Shown piece after piece: positions 21,241 to 33,181 of a DNA stretch of 64,000 nucleotides. The position numbers and the translations under genes are program-made. Origin of the DNA: Favolaschia claudopus. Lineage: Eukaryota; Basidiomycota; Agaricomycetes; Agaricales; Mycenaceae. The notes beneath the pieces are model-generated. The model was not told where the DNA came from. It saw only the letters and a program-made list of their open reading frames with translations, and searched no databases. The stretch covers positions 124,001 through 188,000 of the forward strand of contig JAWWNJ010000122.1 of assembly GCA_037176885.1 (NCBI GenBank). The letters run 5' to 3'. Position 1 is the first letter of the stretch, and each line of letters opens with the position of its first letter.

Positions 21241-24199
21241 ATCTCAATATAGGGTATGCGCAGAGTGGGTCTTCCAGACGTGCAAGTGCAGTATCCAAGG
21301 CCACCTGATCTGAATCATCAAGGTTGTCAGAGTCACATCCAGGTGGAGCACTGTCTATTTCATTCATCCACGAATTAGCAACATCTGTGATATCATCAGA
21401 TCCTGTGTTAAGAAATTTCAACACTTCATCAAGTTCCTTTTGAGCAGCTGGACTGAGTTCTGTTGCTACCGCAAGGGGTGTAGCTTCATCAGGTTCCTTT
21501 TGAGCAGTTGGATTAAGATCTGTTGCTACAGCAGGAGGTGTGACTTGGGGTGTATGATCTGCGGGCCTTGCAACTTGTCTAAAGAGTCGAATACAGATTA
21601 GGTTATTATATAAAGGAACAAGATAATTTGAAACCTACCTGTATACCTTGTTTCGTGCATATACAATATCGAATGGAGTCTTTCCAAATGTTTCAAGAGC
21701 CTTGTTATTATGAAGTGGTAGCAGAGCAGCAGGCACACAAACTCTAGAAATAGTGATCCAAACACGGGTTCTTGTGACAGGGGGAGCTCCAGGAATTGGT
21801 ACAGAGATATTTGAAATATTTCCATATGCAATAATCCAGTGTTCTGAATAGAAACAGAGGTAACAGGAAGGTCTGTCTCAGCTATATTACACTCAATTTC
21901 TGACTTAGAGAGACGATTATAGATATACAAAGAGGCAAGAGCATCAAGTGCCGCATATGAAACTTGCTCTGCTGAAAGTGTCTCACGGTTCCAATTATTG
22001 CTGACTCTTATAGAGTTTCCATCTCGATCTGCTGGTTCTTTTTCTAGCTTCTTTCCCAAGATACGAGCACAAAGATCAGCCAGTCCTGTTCTTGCATCAG
22101 TGATGACTCTTGCGTCCTTTGCCATTTTTGCAAGATCTACGCCGCCACAAAATGGTCCCCCTCTTTGACTCATTCTCAAGGCGTGTCAAATCTTGTTTGA
22201 CTGCCCGGCCGGCTTTTAATATCTGGCCTTCCGCATGAGAGCTAGTAGCAACAAATGCCAGCACACGAGCCTCTCCAAACTCATTTGTCAGAGTTAAAGT
22301 AGCAGCAAATACTGATTCGCCATTGATTTTCATTATCTGTTTTGTTGTTTTGTAATGATGATCAATAGCACCAATGCGAAGACTTTTCATTGCTGCTTGT
22401 TGATACATAGATTTCCCATGTTCCTCGATGTAGACATCATACATCATCCGAAGCCAAGTGCTGCTAGGAACAAATCCAGCATATCCTTTGGGATCATCAA
22501 AGCTGCTGAACTCAGTGAAAGTTGGTAAATCTGCAGATGGTTGGGTCTTACAGAAATCGTTCCCCCATGCCATGACTCCATCAAGATATTGAGCATGTAG
22601 TTTGTCAAAGTGAAGCCTGTGTAGCACCTGGAGACTATTGGAAAATTGCTTGGATCCCAATCCATAGTGGAACATTGTTCGCATGAGCTCGAACAGAGGC
22701 TTAGCTATAGCTGCTCTATGACTCAGGTGGGCAGGGAATTCATCAACAAGGTATCTAGGAAGGCCTTTCATGATTTCTTTATTCCAGCTCGTGAACGTCA
22801 CAGTGAGTTTGCCTGCTGGCGATTTGCATTTAGTGCATTTATAACGCCGCCCTATGAGATAAAAGCAACCATGCATATCAACCACACGTCGTGGCTGAGT
22901 GTACCCGTGATAAATCAATTGAGTTTTGCACGATTCGTTGGGGCAGCAAACATCTACAAAATAAAGTGGATCCCAGTAGAAGAAGCGGGGATTGTACAGT
23001 GCCTCTGCATATGGCTTTGCAGCAGAGGATAATCTAGCCTTTGAATGTCCACCTAGGAAAAAGATACTAGAGCGCTGTGGAACCCAGAATGACTCGTGCA
23101 TTATATTGCTTGTCTGCATCATTTGTAGTAAATTTGTCGTATGCATCCTTGAGAAATGGTGACAAGGCAGCTCTCCTCCCTGTAGCTTCGTTCTCAAGGT
23201 CATCAGACAATGACTCATCTGTGCACCTTGGCCATCTCCGTTGAGACCCAAAGTATCTTCATCAACGTCTAGATCATCATCATCCAATATCTGTTCAGAG
23301 TCAAGATCTGGAACTATGTAATCCACTCTGGGTTGTGAAGGTGCAGAATCTGAAGTTGAAGACACGGTAGAAGCTTTATCTAGAGCTGCAGACAAAGACT
23401 CTTGATGAATATTAGCGCCTAGACCCCAGTCTCCTAGATGTCTTTGACGGGGAGTGCCAGAACCTGCAGGAAGAGCCGAGATCGGAATTCGGGGAACACT
23501 TGAGGGTGCATCTGTAAATCCCTGCCAGTTTTTGTAAGCCTTTTTCTAGGATCCAACAACAAAATACTCACTCGATTGCCTGTATATTGTTTGTTGATCG
23601 CTGGTCTGCCCACAGATTTCTTTGCTTTTTCACGGTCCGGATCACTATGTTGAGTAGAAGGACGGCCTCTTCGAGCGGCTGGAGAATTGTAAGTTCTTGA
23701 CAATACATGGACATTTTTGTGGCTACAAACCAGCTCCGCTGTCAACCCATGTGATCGTCGAGCTAGATTGCGCTAGATCCTCTTGAGCTAGCCCCGAAAT
23801 TGATTAATACTCTTGGCAGTAAAATGAGAAGCCTTACAGCTGTCCTTGAAAGTATGCTGAACTGAAAATAATTTAGAAGTCAGTTTGAGCATTTAAATAG
23901 AAATAAAATTCTTACTGAATTGTTGGTCAGAACCTTTCCCAGTTTCAGGTTGAACATGGGGATGGACTGTAGACTGCACTCTGGTTGTAAAGAATTGTGA
24001 GAGCCGCAAGGTTTGAGGTAGGACAGCCTATACCTTGCTCTACATTTACTGATTTGTCTGATTTACTTGATTTCTGAGGACTTGGGCTTCCCGGTGCATT
24101 TCTTGGTAGAATAGGTCCCTGGGGGGATCTATACAACACTGGATCTGGGTCTGGTACATCTTTGAAGTAGTCTGGCGACTCCGGGGGATCGTTGCTCAT
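21240..24199 (-). pseudogene. Transposase with embedded 3'-5' exonuclease, N-terminal half
   Basis: The Met at 24199 (MSNDPPESPDYFKDV) starts a long intron-containing gene. It shows AT-hook-like RRGRPS and VGRPAINK, an acidic stretch, then a cysteine-rich domain (VCCPNESCKTQLIYHGYTQP, YKCTKCKSP) near 22950-22800. Then comes IGAIDHHYKTTKQIMKING with NEFGEARVLAFVATSSHAEG, which resembles the first strand and Asp of a DDE fold. An abrupt join (SSHAEGQ|ILKAGRAVKQDL) indicates a deletion. What follows is the C-terminal part of a RNaseD/WRN-type exonuclease (GVDLAKMAKDARVI, LSAEQVSYAALDALASLYIY). A G-run frameshift lies near 22160. The end (ARLEDPLCAYPILR) includes two ~60-bp tandem units at 21421-21540. 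The cysteine domain may be the one catalogued as DUF6729; I could not verify this. Confidence 0.65.
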
Positions 24200-24431
24200 G
24201 CTGGTAAAGGCCAAGTTATTAGATTTTGATGGCATCAATTGCCGCATGTATAGCCAGTCCGTCTGAACCAAACACCCAATACTTTGGCTGAGTATCTGCA
24301 ATATAACAAGACAGAGAAAATACACAGTAATAGTAAATCTTAAATCTCTCCTTTTCCCCCTTCTTTCTCTTTCCTTTTTTGGGTATTTTTTTGTAATTCT
24401 TTTTGGCAGCAACACGCACCGTAACCGAGCC

Positions 24432-24549
24432 CCCAATTTGGAAATTGGGCGCGGTTCTGGTGTGTGTTGCATCAAATTTCCTTAGAAGTCAGCAACCCGT
24501 TTGGGTTGCTGCCTTTTTTGCTAGCAACCTAAACGGGTTGTTGCCATTT
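24432..24549. repeat. Cluster of three short hairpins
   Basis: CCCAATTTGGAAATTGGG (24431-24449), GCAACCCGTTTGGGTTGC (about 24494) and CAACCTAAACGGGTTG (about 24525) are perfect or near-perfect palindromes. On the minus strand the last is followed directly by CTAG. They lie between the two swapped transposase halves and may be transposon termini. Confidence 0.5.
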
Positions 24550-24797
24550 TGAGAGCAACCAGAAGAGGCAATGATTGATACCACCTGTCAATTTGCGACC
24601 TAATAGGGGAATCTATTCCCATAGCCTCGTAAATCTTATGGTAGTGAATAATGTCAAACACACACAGTTCAAGGTTGGTGTGCAGTGGTATATATACAAA
24701 AAAAATGGCATAGCATAGACAATATCAACTACTCAATCCACTTTACAGCATTGTCAAGCAACATGATCAAATTATTCATTTACGGCGTAAATCTAGT

Positions 24798-26578
24798 TCA
24801 AATTGTTACACTCCAAACAGCACCGGCACAACGTACTTCAGGATGAGATAAATCTCGCCCTTCGCATTCAACTCGACCACAGTCTTTGCAGGAATTTTTA
24901 CAGAGGTTTTTACGAGTGCCTCCATTACAATTCAAGTCTCCACACTTGGTACATGTGCGTTTGGTTTTCTTGGACTCATTGACATGAATGAAAGAGCCTT
25001 CCCTCTTCTTACGAGGTTGATTGGGATTATGAGTTACATTGCGATGAGTAGTAGCACTTCCACCAATATTTGAATGTCCTTCAAGCCAGACAGATTGAGC
25101 TTCGTGAGATTGATTTGTAGGAGTGTCATCATGGAGAATGTCAGGATCAGCAAATTCGTCTGCAAATTGAGCAAGACTCTCGAGCTCAGCGTCTGTTGGC
25201 CATCCAGACTGATTGTATGGATCATAAGAAGCAAATCCTTGCTCGTTGCCAAGTGGAGGGGGTTGCAGCTCTTGGGGGAAATCTTGTGTACATTTGTTGA
25301 ACAGGTTCAATGCCTCGATTGTCATCTTGCCCTAGTTGTTCAACTGGTAACAAGCCATCCAATTGCATAGCCTGTATTGGAACGGGTATGGCTGCAACTG
25401 TGTACGCCTCTGAGGCTCGATCATTGCTTCGCATTTTGCTCTCTAGAGCTTTTGCCTGTGGCAGCATCTGAGAGACAGAACTTTTCTCGTTTGCGGCACG
25501 GAGCCACTTTGCATGATGTGCCTGCATATGAGTGTTGAGCTGTGAATCAGATTAGCAAAAAATATAAAATGGCTCGTGGAAAGCTACCTTGTAAGATATG
25601 TTGTCCCCATTTGCCTTGCTGTTGAAATGACGGGCACTATCATCAAAGTTGGGTGGACTGGGAAATAGTTGCATCATCTCAGTGTATAGCTTGAGCTCTT
25701 CAATTGTCGTCATATTCATGACAGCAAATTTCGTTCCTTGCTGTGATGCAAGAAAAGCATGTGTGAAGTCCGAGTCCGTCAAAGAATTATATGGGAGAAT
25801 GCCTGCCTCGTTTCGTGTCTTCTCTGTAAGTGCCAGAATCCCAACTGTTTCATCACCCGGGATATACAGATCACCATTAGTCCAGCCTCGGAGTATGGGG
25901 GCTTTAGGTATGAATTTTAGCATTCTCAAGAGAGATCTGTAGCCTGTTCATGATCTCAACATTGTAATGACCTTGATATGGTTTCCCACTGCGATTTAAA
26001 GTTCCGACAACAAGATTGTGAATAAAAACATAGTCCTTGATCCTAGCAGCAGCATGGCGGATTGATGTTCCAGATTTTGGCATCCGATCCCGGAGATTTT
26101 TATGAATAGCACCTTCTGAATTGTTTGTACCACGGACACAGCGGTATATGGGAAGCTTGGTCTTGCCCTCAATATACATCTGGTAATAGAGCTGAACACC
26201 TGGAGGATCAGATAACAATCCTAACTTGATAGCCTTAAGAACATTTTTTGAATCATGCCAAGCCTGTGGATTAAACAGTGGGCTGTTTGTCTTAGAATCC
26301 CGCTGTGGACCATACAGCTTGAAAACCTCATTAACCGCATCATATAGTTTATCAGGAGGTGGTACAGTTCGCCGGCAACGATGCCAAAGCCAGCGAGCAT
26401 TAAATCGGATTTGACGATCCCAAGACGAATTCTTTTTCGTTTTCAGATAAGTGTCGATCCGAGCTTTGTCTTCTTCATCAGGAATGAAGATAGCGTCTCG
26501 CAGTGCAATTCCAAATAAACGCCACAATCCATGCTCTTTGGGAACTTTTATCCGAGCCATAGCATGCCATACATTCAT
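24798..26578 (-). pseudogene. Transposase with embedded exonuclease family, C-terminal half
   Basis: It begins MNVWHAMARIKVPKEHGLWR and contains WLWHRCRRTVPPPDKLYDAV, GLLSDPPGVQLYYQMYIEG and YRCVRGTNNSEGAIHKNL. The Glu in the last motif is the likely third catalytic residue of the DDE triad. It continues VGTLNRSGKPYQGHYN, then after introns PYNSLTDSDFTHAFLASQQG and a C-terminal cysteine cluster (CTKCGDLNCNGG, LCKNSCKDCGRVECEG), stopping at about 24798. In this family the order is N-terminal Cys domain, DDE start, exonuclease, this segment. Here it lies upstream of the N-terminal half on the same strand, so the two are either two partial copies or a permuted one. The 5' side is cut by a dispersed repeat at 26590. 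Confidence 0.65.
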
Positions 26579-26723
26579 GATTACACGGCTCCGGACCTCT
26601 AAAGACCAGTTGGAAAATTCCGGATTCGCCGACCCCGGAAAAGCTCAAAAAACCACCTCCGAAGTTTTTCCCACGACATTTTGGTTGTGGCCAAATTTTT
26701 GGGGTCAAAAATCGAAACTCTGG

Positions 26724-27331
26724 AGGACCCCCGGCAACCACCTATGATGCCTGCCCGCGAAAAAAAAAAATTCGGATAAAACAAGCGCAAAATTGGCCGT
26801 CAGCCTCCCCGGATTCGGATAAGAAACAACTTTCGGAAGCCAGGTCAGGTCGAAAATTCGGATAAAACATGGGGTCCGCCAACCAACCCTGGTTGGGATC
26901 CGGATGATACTCACCCGAGTTTGATGAAGTGACAGCGATTGACCTATCTGCAGCCAAATCTCGTCGAAATCAACGAACTCAGAGCAAATCAGGCCTATTC
27001 TCACACTTGATTTTTGGCAGAATTGATGTTAAATCAACGGGAATGTCCCGTTTGCAGGGTAAATCCTGGGAAATATGACTTCGGCAAGCCAAACCCAGCG
27101 TTTCCGCTGTCAAGCGACCGAAAATGACCTGGGAGCAATTTTACCATTTTTCCCTGTTTTTAGCTGATTTTGGTGATTTTCCGAGGCCTGGTGCGCAAAT
27201 CGGATAAAACGCCGGCCTGGCTGAGGCCTGGGTCAAATTCGGATAAGAATTGCCCGATTTGGGGTCCGGATAAGAAAGCACAAAATCCAGGATTTCGTGG
27301 GCAGGCATCATAGGTGGTTGCCGGGGGTCCT
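26724..27331. mobile_element. hAT-type element with ATTCGGATAA repeats, 608 bp
   Basis: The inverted ends begin AGGACCCCCGGCAACCACC and extend about 38 bp. The 8-bp TSD is AACTCTGG (26716-26723) / AACTCTGT (27332-27339), one mismatch. The interior repeats the motif TTCGGATAA about seven times. It splits a dispersed repeat that is intact at 9285-9395. Its TIR resembles that of the hAT element at 62640. Confidence 0.85.
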
Positions 27332-27339
27332 AACTCTGT

Positions 27340-27767
27340 GTACCTCTTTTGAGCTCCGAGCGCAAAAATTTCGATCTCTGAGTAGTGCCGGAGAGAGTAT
27401 GACGGCCGGGACTGCAATCTAGGCGGAAATCTGTGCAAACTTTCAACACCAACTCACGGCAGCGGAACGGCACGGTGGGCGGCACGTGTTCGGTGACGGA
27501 ATTGATCAACATGATGTAAAATGTCCATGTTTCCCAGGGAGTTTGTGTCAAAACGGCTCGTGAAATTATTTTTATTTTATCAGGAACAGAACCAGCTTGA
27601 TTAACGGAGTCGAGTGCGCTATGTTTCGTAATTTTCCCATCAAATTTAGGTGTTTCGGCCAAATTTTCGGGATGTTTTTTTTTTTTTGATTTTGAGTATT
27701 GGGCAAATCGGGTCGTGCAAAACCAGAGGCGAGCGATCTCTGTATCACCCAATACTTCCCACGACCT

Positions 27768-27801
<34 letters not shown>

Positions 27802-27917
27802 AGAAAAGGAAATGATCATCAGTTGCAATCACCGCGCCATCACCCTCTCACTCTTGCTCATACGCACTCGTAAACGCGGCTCGCACTCCTAGACCTCTAG
27901 AACACTCTGCAAACAGA
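27340..27917. other. No gene; 33-nt poly-C run
   Basis: This stretch has no recognisable coding sequence. An uninterrupted run of 33 C lies at 27769-27801, with a run of 11 T at 27676-27686. Confidence 0.6.
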
Positions 27918-27919
27918 AT

Positions 27920-30900
27920 GCAACTATAACTCTGTACATCCTGCACATAGAGATTCGTCCTATAACTACGCGTTTTCTTCCACTTCCGAATCGCACCAAG
28001 GATCTTTTTCAGCTGTTAATAATTCAAATAATGAGATTCCCTGCGCCGAAACTGGAGACTGGCATGCAGGTACTCGTAAAGTTCTGTGCCTTCGATGCTC
28101 TGTATATGTCGGGCATGGATACGATCCGGGGTCTCGGCCTATGGAAACCCACTGGAATAGTAAACGATGCAAGGACCGCGTTGGCATGTAAACTCTTGCC
28201 TTAATTAACGTGTTTGGATCTTCTGACGCGTCTTCAGTTTCGCTTAGCGCGTCAAATTCGCGTATCGCTCCACCCGAAAAACCCATCCACTTGGTCAATG
28301 CCGACAGTGCAGCCTCAGGTGTTCAATGTCCTGGGGCATACTTCCGCTGGGACGTCGGGTCAATCTTTAAAACATACCCCTTTATCATACACGACGCGTC
28401 GTCGCACCATCGGCCTCGCTATACCCTTCTGTCGACAGATTTTGTCACATCAATCATTCGCGTACAATCTATTCAGTGCTCCGGGTTTGCGTCGCTTGCT
28501 GGCGGTTGTTGCGACGCCTGCCGGACAGTGGACTCTGCAGTAGAGGTTGTCGAAAAATGGGCTCAGCAATCGTTCGGGAAGAAATCTATTGACCGACTCA
28601 ATCACGCTCAGCTAGAAGCAAAACTAAATGCCCTGTCTCGTCAACTGAAGGCAGAACAGGTCAAGGTTACGACTCTCATGTTTACCCCGAACGTAGTCTC
28701 ATGATTCTCATAGAAACACAATTACTGGACATCTCTCAAAGTAGCTCGGAAACGAGAAACAGCCTTGACCGAGCGATTTGACCTGTTGTCGGCAAACAAT
28801 GTTCCTGGCCTTCCGCGGTTGCTTTCCACCGCCAAGAAGGAGGGCTGGAGTGCTCGGAAAACTACCCAAAAGAGTCAGCTTGCCATCGAGGGCAAATACC
28901 ATGCCAGAAACTACACGGAGTTTGACAGAGATCTCGCCATTCTCATATACGAGCTTGGGGGCGGCGCAGCTCTATATGCGCTGAACAAGGCGCCGACAAT
29001 GCTCCCTTCGCGTTTCACCATCGCAGAGGAGCGTCGCGCCCAGAATCTGCGGATTACAGTTGGCGATGTCAAGATGTCTGACATCATGGAGAATATACAG
29101 ATTTTATTCCGTGATGCCCCGGCTTCCGAGCTAGGGCCAGTTCTCCACACCATATCTCAGGATGAGATTTCTGGAGACGGGCGCTTGTGATATCTGGAAG
29201 AGACAGACGAAATAGCGGGCCTGTGTGAGCATGCAAAGTCCCGGCTCAAGACGTTCCAGATGGGGACCGATTTGTCGTGTATTGAAGAGGTCGTAACGGC
29301 TATTCGCGCCGGGGATATCCATGTCGGGAAGGAATACAGTGTGGCGGCCATTTCTAGACACGCAGCAACGGATTATGGCGCCAAGGCGATTCTGATTATG
29401 CCGAAAGGATCCTGGAGATCGGCCGCAGAAATATTGCAGAAACTTGTCCAGGCCTGGAAGCTGTCCCCTCATGGAGAGGCAAAACTAGGGAAATTGTCGA
29501 CACTGGCGTCGGATGGAGACGGAACACGGAGAGCTGCATTATACCTGGTGTGTATGCACAAGCTGCTCCCTCAGGATGACCCGCTGTACGAGTTCCTCCG
29601 CGACTTGCCGGGGCTGAATTTGTACACTGGCGAAGGTGGGATCACAATGGATTTTGATCCTAAACATTTATTCAAACGTAAGCCGTCTACGCTTACATTA
29701 TACGCATTTCGCTAATGACTGGTACCTACAGGGCTTTGCACTCTATTGTGCTCACTGGCTGGAATTCTCGTCAACGACGTTGTTATAAACAAAACTCTTA
29801 TTGCACAATGGCTAGAAAGGATCCCAGGTTATGATTGGTCGGATGAGGGTATTCATGCTCTGTGTGACGGAAGCGAGAGGGAGTCGAGTTCCGGCACAAG
29901 GGGATCAACAAAGAACTGGTGTAAGTACTGGATTGACCTAGGGAAAAGCTATCTACGACAAGAACTAACTACTTATACAGGAAAATTGAGGCTGTGTGAA
30001 GGGAGTCATGGGGACAACACGGGCAAATCTCGCCGTGAGCGGATGCGAACGCCGATCCGTCACATCCGCTCTCCAGATCGTCAACCACGACGAGCTCAAT
30101 CTTCATACGAAACCGATCCGTCACACTCTGCTCAACCCAAAAGATGGTCAAGACGTTAGCCGTGCCATTCGGCTGCTGTGTCTTGTCGCCGACTTGCGCC
30201 GCCTTGATGTCTCTGACTTTACCCCTTCCGAGAAAATCACACACCGCGCATTGAGTCTCCTGGGAGAGATGTTTGATGCCCTCGTCAATCCATTCATTAT
30301 GCCGACACTCTCCCTCTCTGAACAAATGATTCAGCTTCTCAAGTTTGCTCACATGGCCTGTGCGCTTTTTATGAAGCACGATGGCGATTTTTCTCGCACC
30401 AACTCTACGGGGATCTTCAGTGTATGGTCAAAAACATGATATTTAAAATTGCACACTCAAAGGTCTTGAATCCGATGTTAAAAGTCTTTCTTTCCCTTCT
30501 GGGTGACGATGTCCTCGAGATACTTTTTGGAAGGTCGAGAATGATCGGTGGACACTCCCCCAACCATGATGTTGATGAATTACGCCGACGCATCTGTTCC
30601 GCCCTTCGTGTGGACAAAATCTTTGAAAAATATCCTCATTTGGAACGTCGAGCTCGCCGCCTTCGTCTGGTTCGGAACCGCGATGTAGATCACCTTTCTC
30701 CTCGGGAGTGGGAAGGTGATCTTACGGCGGGCTCGTGCGACATTCACGCCTGCTACCACGCAGGAGTTGCTCAAGCACGAGCAGTTCTAGCCAAGTATGG
30801 ATGCGACACAGATTTTACTGCCTGCTTCTCACAGGAAGGCTTTGATTTGATGCGGCCCAAGGGCGGCAAATATCCTGGGCTTTTCAAGGAGGTTGATCGA

Positions 30901-31929
30901 TTATTGGAAAATGCGTCCGCCGCTCTCGACTCGGAGACTACTGCGCCAGAGTCAACCTCGTCGGCCGGAACAAATTTAGATGCTCAAATCCTCACTTTTG
31001 ATGCCAATGCTGCTCTTGCTGCTGAGCAAGTTGTCCGAGCTGCACAGGAGGCTGCTGCACCTCTCGGTGGCCATAGCTTGTGGATTTCTCTCAATGAGGA
31101 CGGAAGCAAGAAAGCACATAAAAAACAATTTTACGAACATTCATGGATCCCACATTCGACGTCAAGGATGGAAAGAGCCATAATCGGCTTCTTCGTGTCA
31201 GATACTTCTCAATTGGCGGAGATAGTTGGGATCGGACAGCTTCTACGGCTTATTCTAAGTCCACAGCGAATGATCATTTGCTCAAGATTCATGGCCTCTT
31301 TGCAACCTTGATATGTTTTGACACCTCGAAGGTGTCTCTCGCAATTCTCCAGTGCACCGGTATCAAAATCACGAGTACTCATCCCATCACTTACCTTGAG
31401 GCCGCCCCCTCCGCCGAGATCTCTCTCCCAGACAGCAAGTATGAAGTGTCCGGACAAATCTTATCGCTTGTCCCTTTCGATGAGTCCACCGACCCCTCAA
31501 TCGTAAACATCTCTTGGGCCTGGGTAACCGAATATGTTTCATTCGAGTCCACCAAAGCCAAGAAAGCAAGTGGGGGCGATACATCGGCTCGCATGCGACA
31601 TCTTAGCGTAACTTCGGACGGGCGCCTTGTTCTGCCTTTGACTTCTACGGATTCGAAGCAATCTACCCTTGAAGAGATTCTGAAGATACCGCCGACCAGT
31701 GACAAGGATTCCGAGAAGACATGGGTATTTTCCAACGCGCAGCTGGAAGTGCTTGGTGCTAGCCTATGTGACCGAGTCAAGGAGGAGGAAGTTCGTTTAA
31801 AGATCCCGACATTTGGCATGGTCAAGGAGGGCAGGTATCCATCCGTACGAGGCTACAATCACAAATAGTGAGTTTCGGTTTATAACCTTTCCGACCGATA
31901 CTGAGTCTTGATTTCATAGCAACGGCTGA
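27920..31929 (+). pseudogene. P-superfamily-like transposase (fungal), nearly complete
   Basis: This intron-containing gene reads in order: a C2HC-type finger (LCLRCSVYVGHG...HWNSKRC, about 28080-28170); a cysteine motif (CCDAC, 28509); a coiled-coil-like stretch; then LGKLSTLASDGDGTRRA (Asp 1, ~29510), MDFDPKHLFKRLCTLLCSLA (Asp 2, ~29650, with a clean intron just after), LLNPKDGQDVSRAIRLLC, and DVLEILFGRSRMIGGHSPN (Glu, ~30510). The D / D-x-x-H-x-x-K / L-E-x-L-F-G-x-x-R-x-x-G-G series matches my knowledge of P-element/THAP9 transposases. Clear introns include 28668-28728 and 29931-29990. Damage: TGA at 29188-29190 (CGA fits) and a slip near 30390. The last exon 31920-31929 ends at a TGA inside the TSD of the next element. 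The initiator Met is unclear. Confidence 0.62.
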
Positions 31930-31931
31930 TA

Positions 31932-33174
31932 CCCAGTCAAAACCGGTCATGCTGGGATATGCCCCGATTGGCTAATTTCTGCTGTCCTGCTTTAAGCAGA
32001 AATCAGCAACTTTGCTATTGCGGGCACACAATTGTATCGATGAATCAATATTCATTGCACCTCTACCTACACACATTGTGCTCTACTGCGACCCTCGACG
32101 CCACTGCCGTAGCCCGACTACAGCGCGCGCCGACTCCCACCCTGCGCCGAAGTCGCGCCGACTTCCCTGAAGTGCGCATGACACTCCCCTTGCCCTACAC
32201 CCCGCTGCTATAAATGTCGGGTTGTCTTGGGACCGAACGGGCTTCCTGCAATACGCTGTAGCCGGCGTTGATATATGCGAGGGTTATTAGAAGATCTGCA
32301 AGAAGATCAGTACATGTACAGGAACGGAAATGTAGACATACCAAAGAGGACCTATATTCAGATTTACGACTTACCACGACGAGATGATATTGTAAGGAGA
32401 AGACAACGTTTATCTGTGAGGGAGAAAGCAATTAGATAGGCGAAACATGAAAAAATCTGAGCTCACCGGTAGATCTTGTGCGCATCACACCACCTGCTGT
32501 CCGTCGAACGACAGGAAGCAGTTAGTACACAGAACGAGATGTAGAAGAGAAAACCTACAGGATCCCACTCCAAGAAAGCGTTGGTCTGGAAGGCAGCGGG
32601 TAGAGTAGAGATATAGCTGTATCGAGCGTAACGTGCATATAAAGTGAGTGGCAGAGGTAGCGGGGGCGAGAGGGGAAGCATACCTGCATAGAGAACTCAC
32701 ATAGCACGGTGGCGGGATCCGTGGGGACGAAAACGAAAGGGCGGGACGAGAGAAATCCAGCTCGCTTCTCGGACCATGGCGGATTTTGAGGGGGCCTGTG
32801 TCGCTGAAGAGTTGATTACACGATGCCTAAGAGGTATCGGTAGGTGTAAGATGAACCGGCGGCGGCGCGCTCGAGTGAGAGTGAGGATGGGAGAAGGGAC
32901 ATGGTGGTGGTAGCGAAGGAAGATGTATTTCAAAGTCCGACAGCGGCTATGACATCATGTTCTCGCCGCCTGTTCTCAAAACTTTTGTAAATTTTGTGAA
33001 GTCCGAAAATCGTACGATGGGAGACAGTTTTGTTTATTTTATCTCCAGACAACAGTTTTTCTAAATTGTTTTTCGCGAAGAAAAAGTCGAGGCTGCAGAA
33101 ACTAACAGATCTCAGCAAGTCCAGCAGAAATCAGCCGATCGGGGCATATGCCAGCATGACCGGTTTTGACTGGG
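31932..33174. mobile_element. CCCAGTC inverted-repeat element, 1243 bp
   Basis: The ends of about 53 bp are inverse copies (CCCAGTCAAAACCGGTCATG...) with three or four differences. The TSD is GCTGATA (7 bp), or GGCTGATA if one G is shared (31924-31931, 33175-33181). It inserted at the stop codon of the P-like gene. A left-end fragment lies at 15678. No transposase was recognised inside. Confidence 0.85.
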
Positions 33175-33181
33175 GCTGATA

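Noticed and set aside
22646..23032. Plus-strand frame of 128 codons
   Set aside because: It lies opposite the cysteine-rich domain of the minus-strand transposase, which has recognisable motifs.
24432..24549. Bacterial-type terminators
   Set aside because: The hairpins are real, but the context is eukaryotic; transposon termini are more likely.
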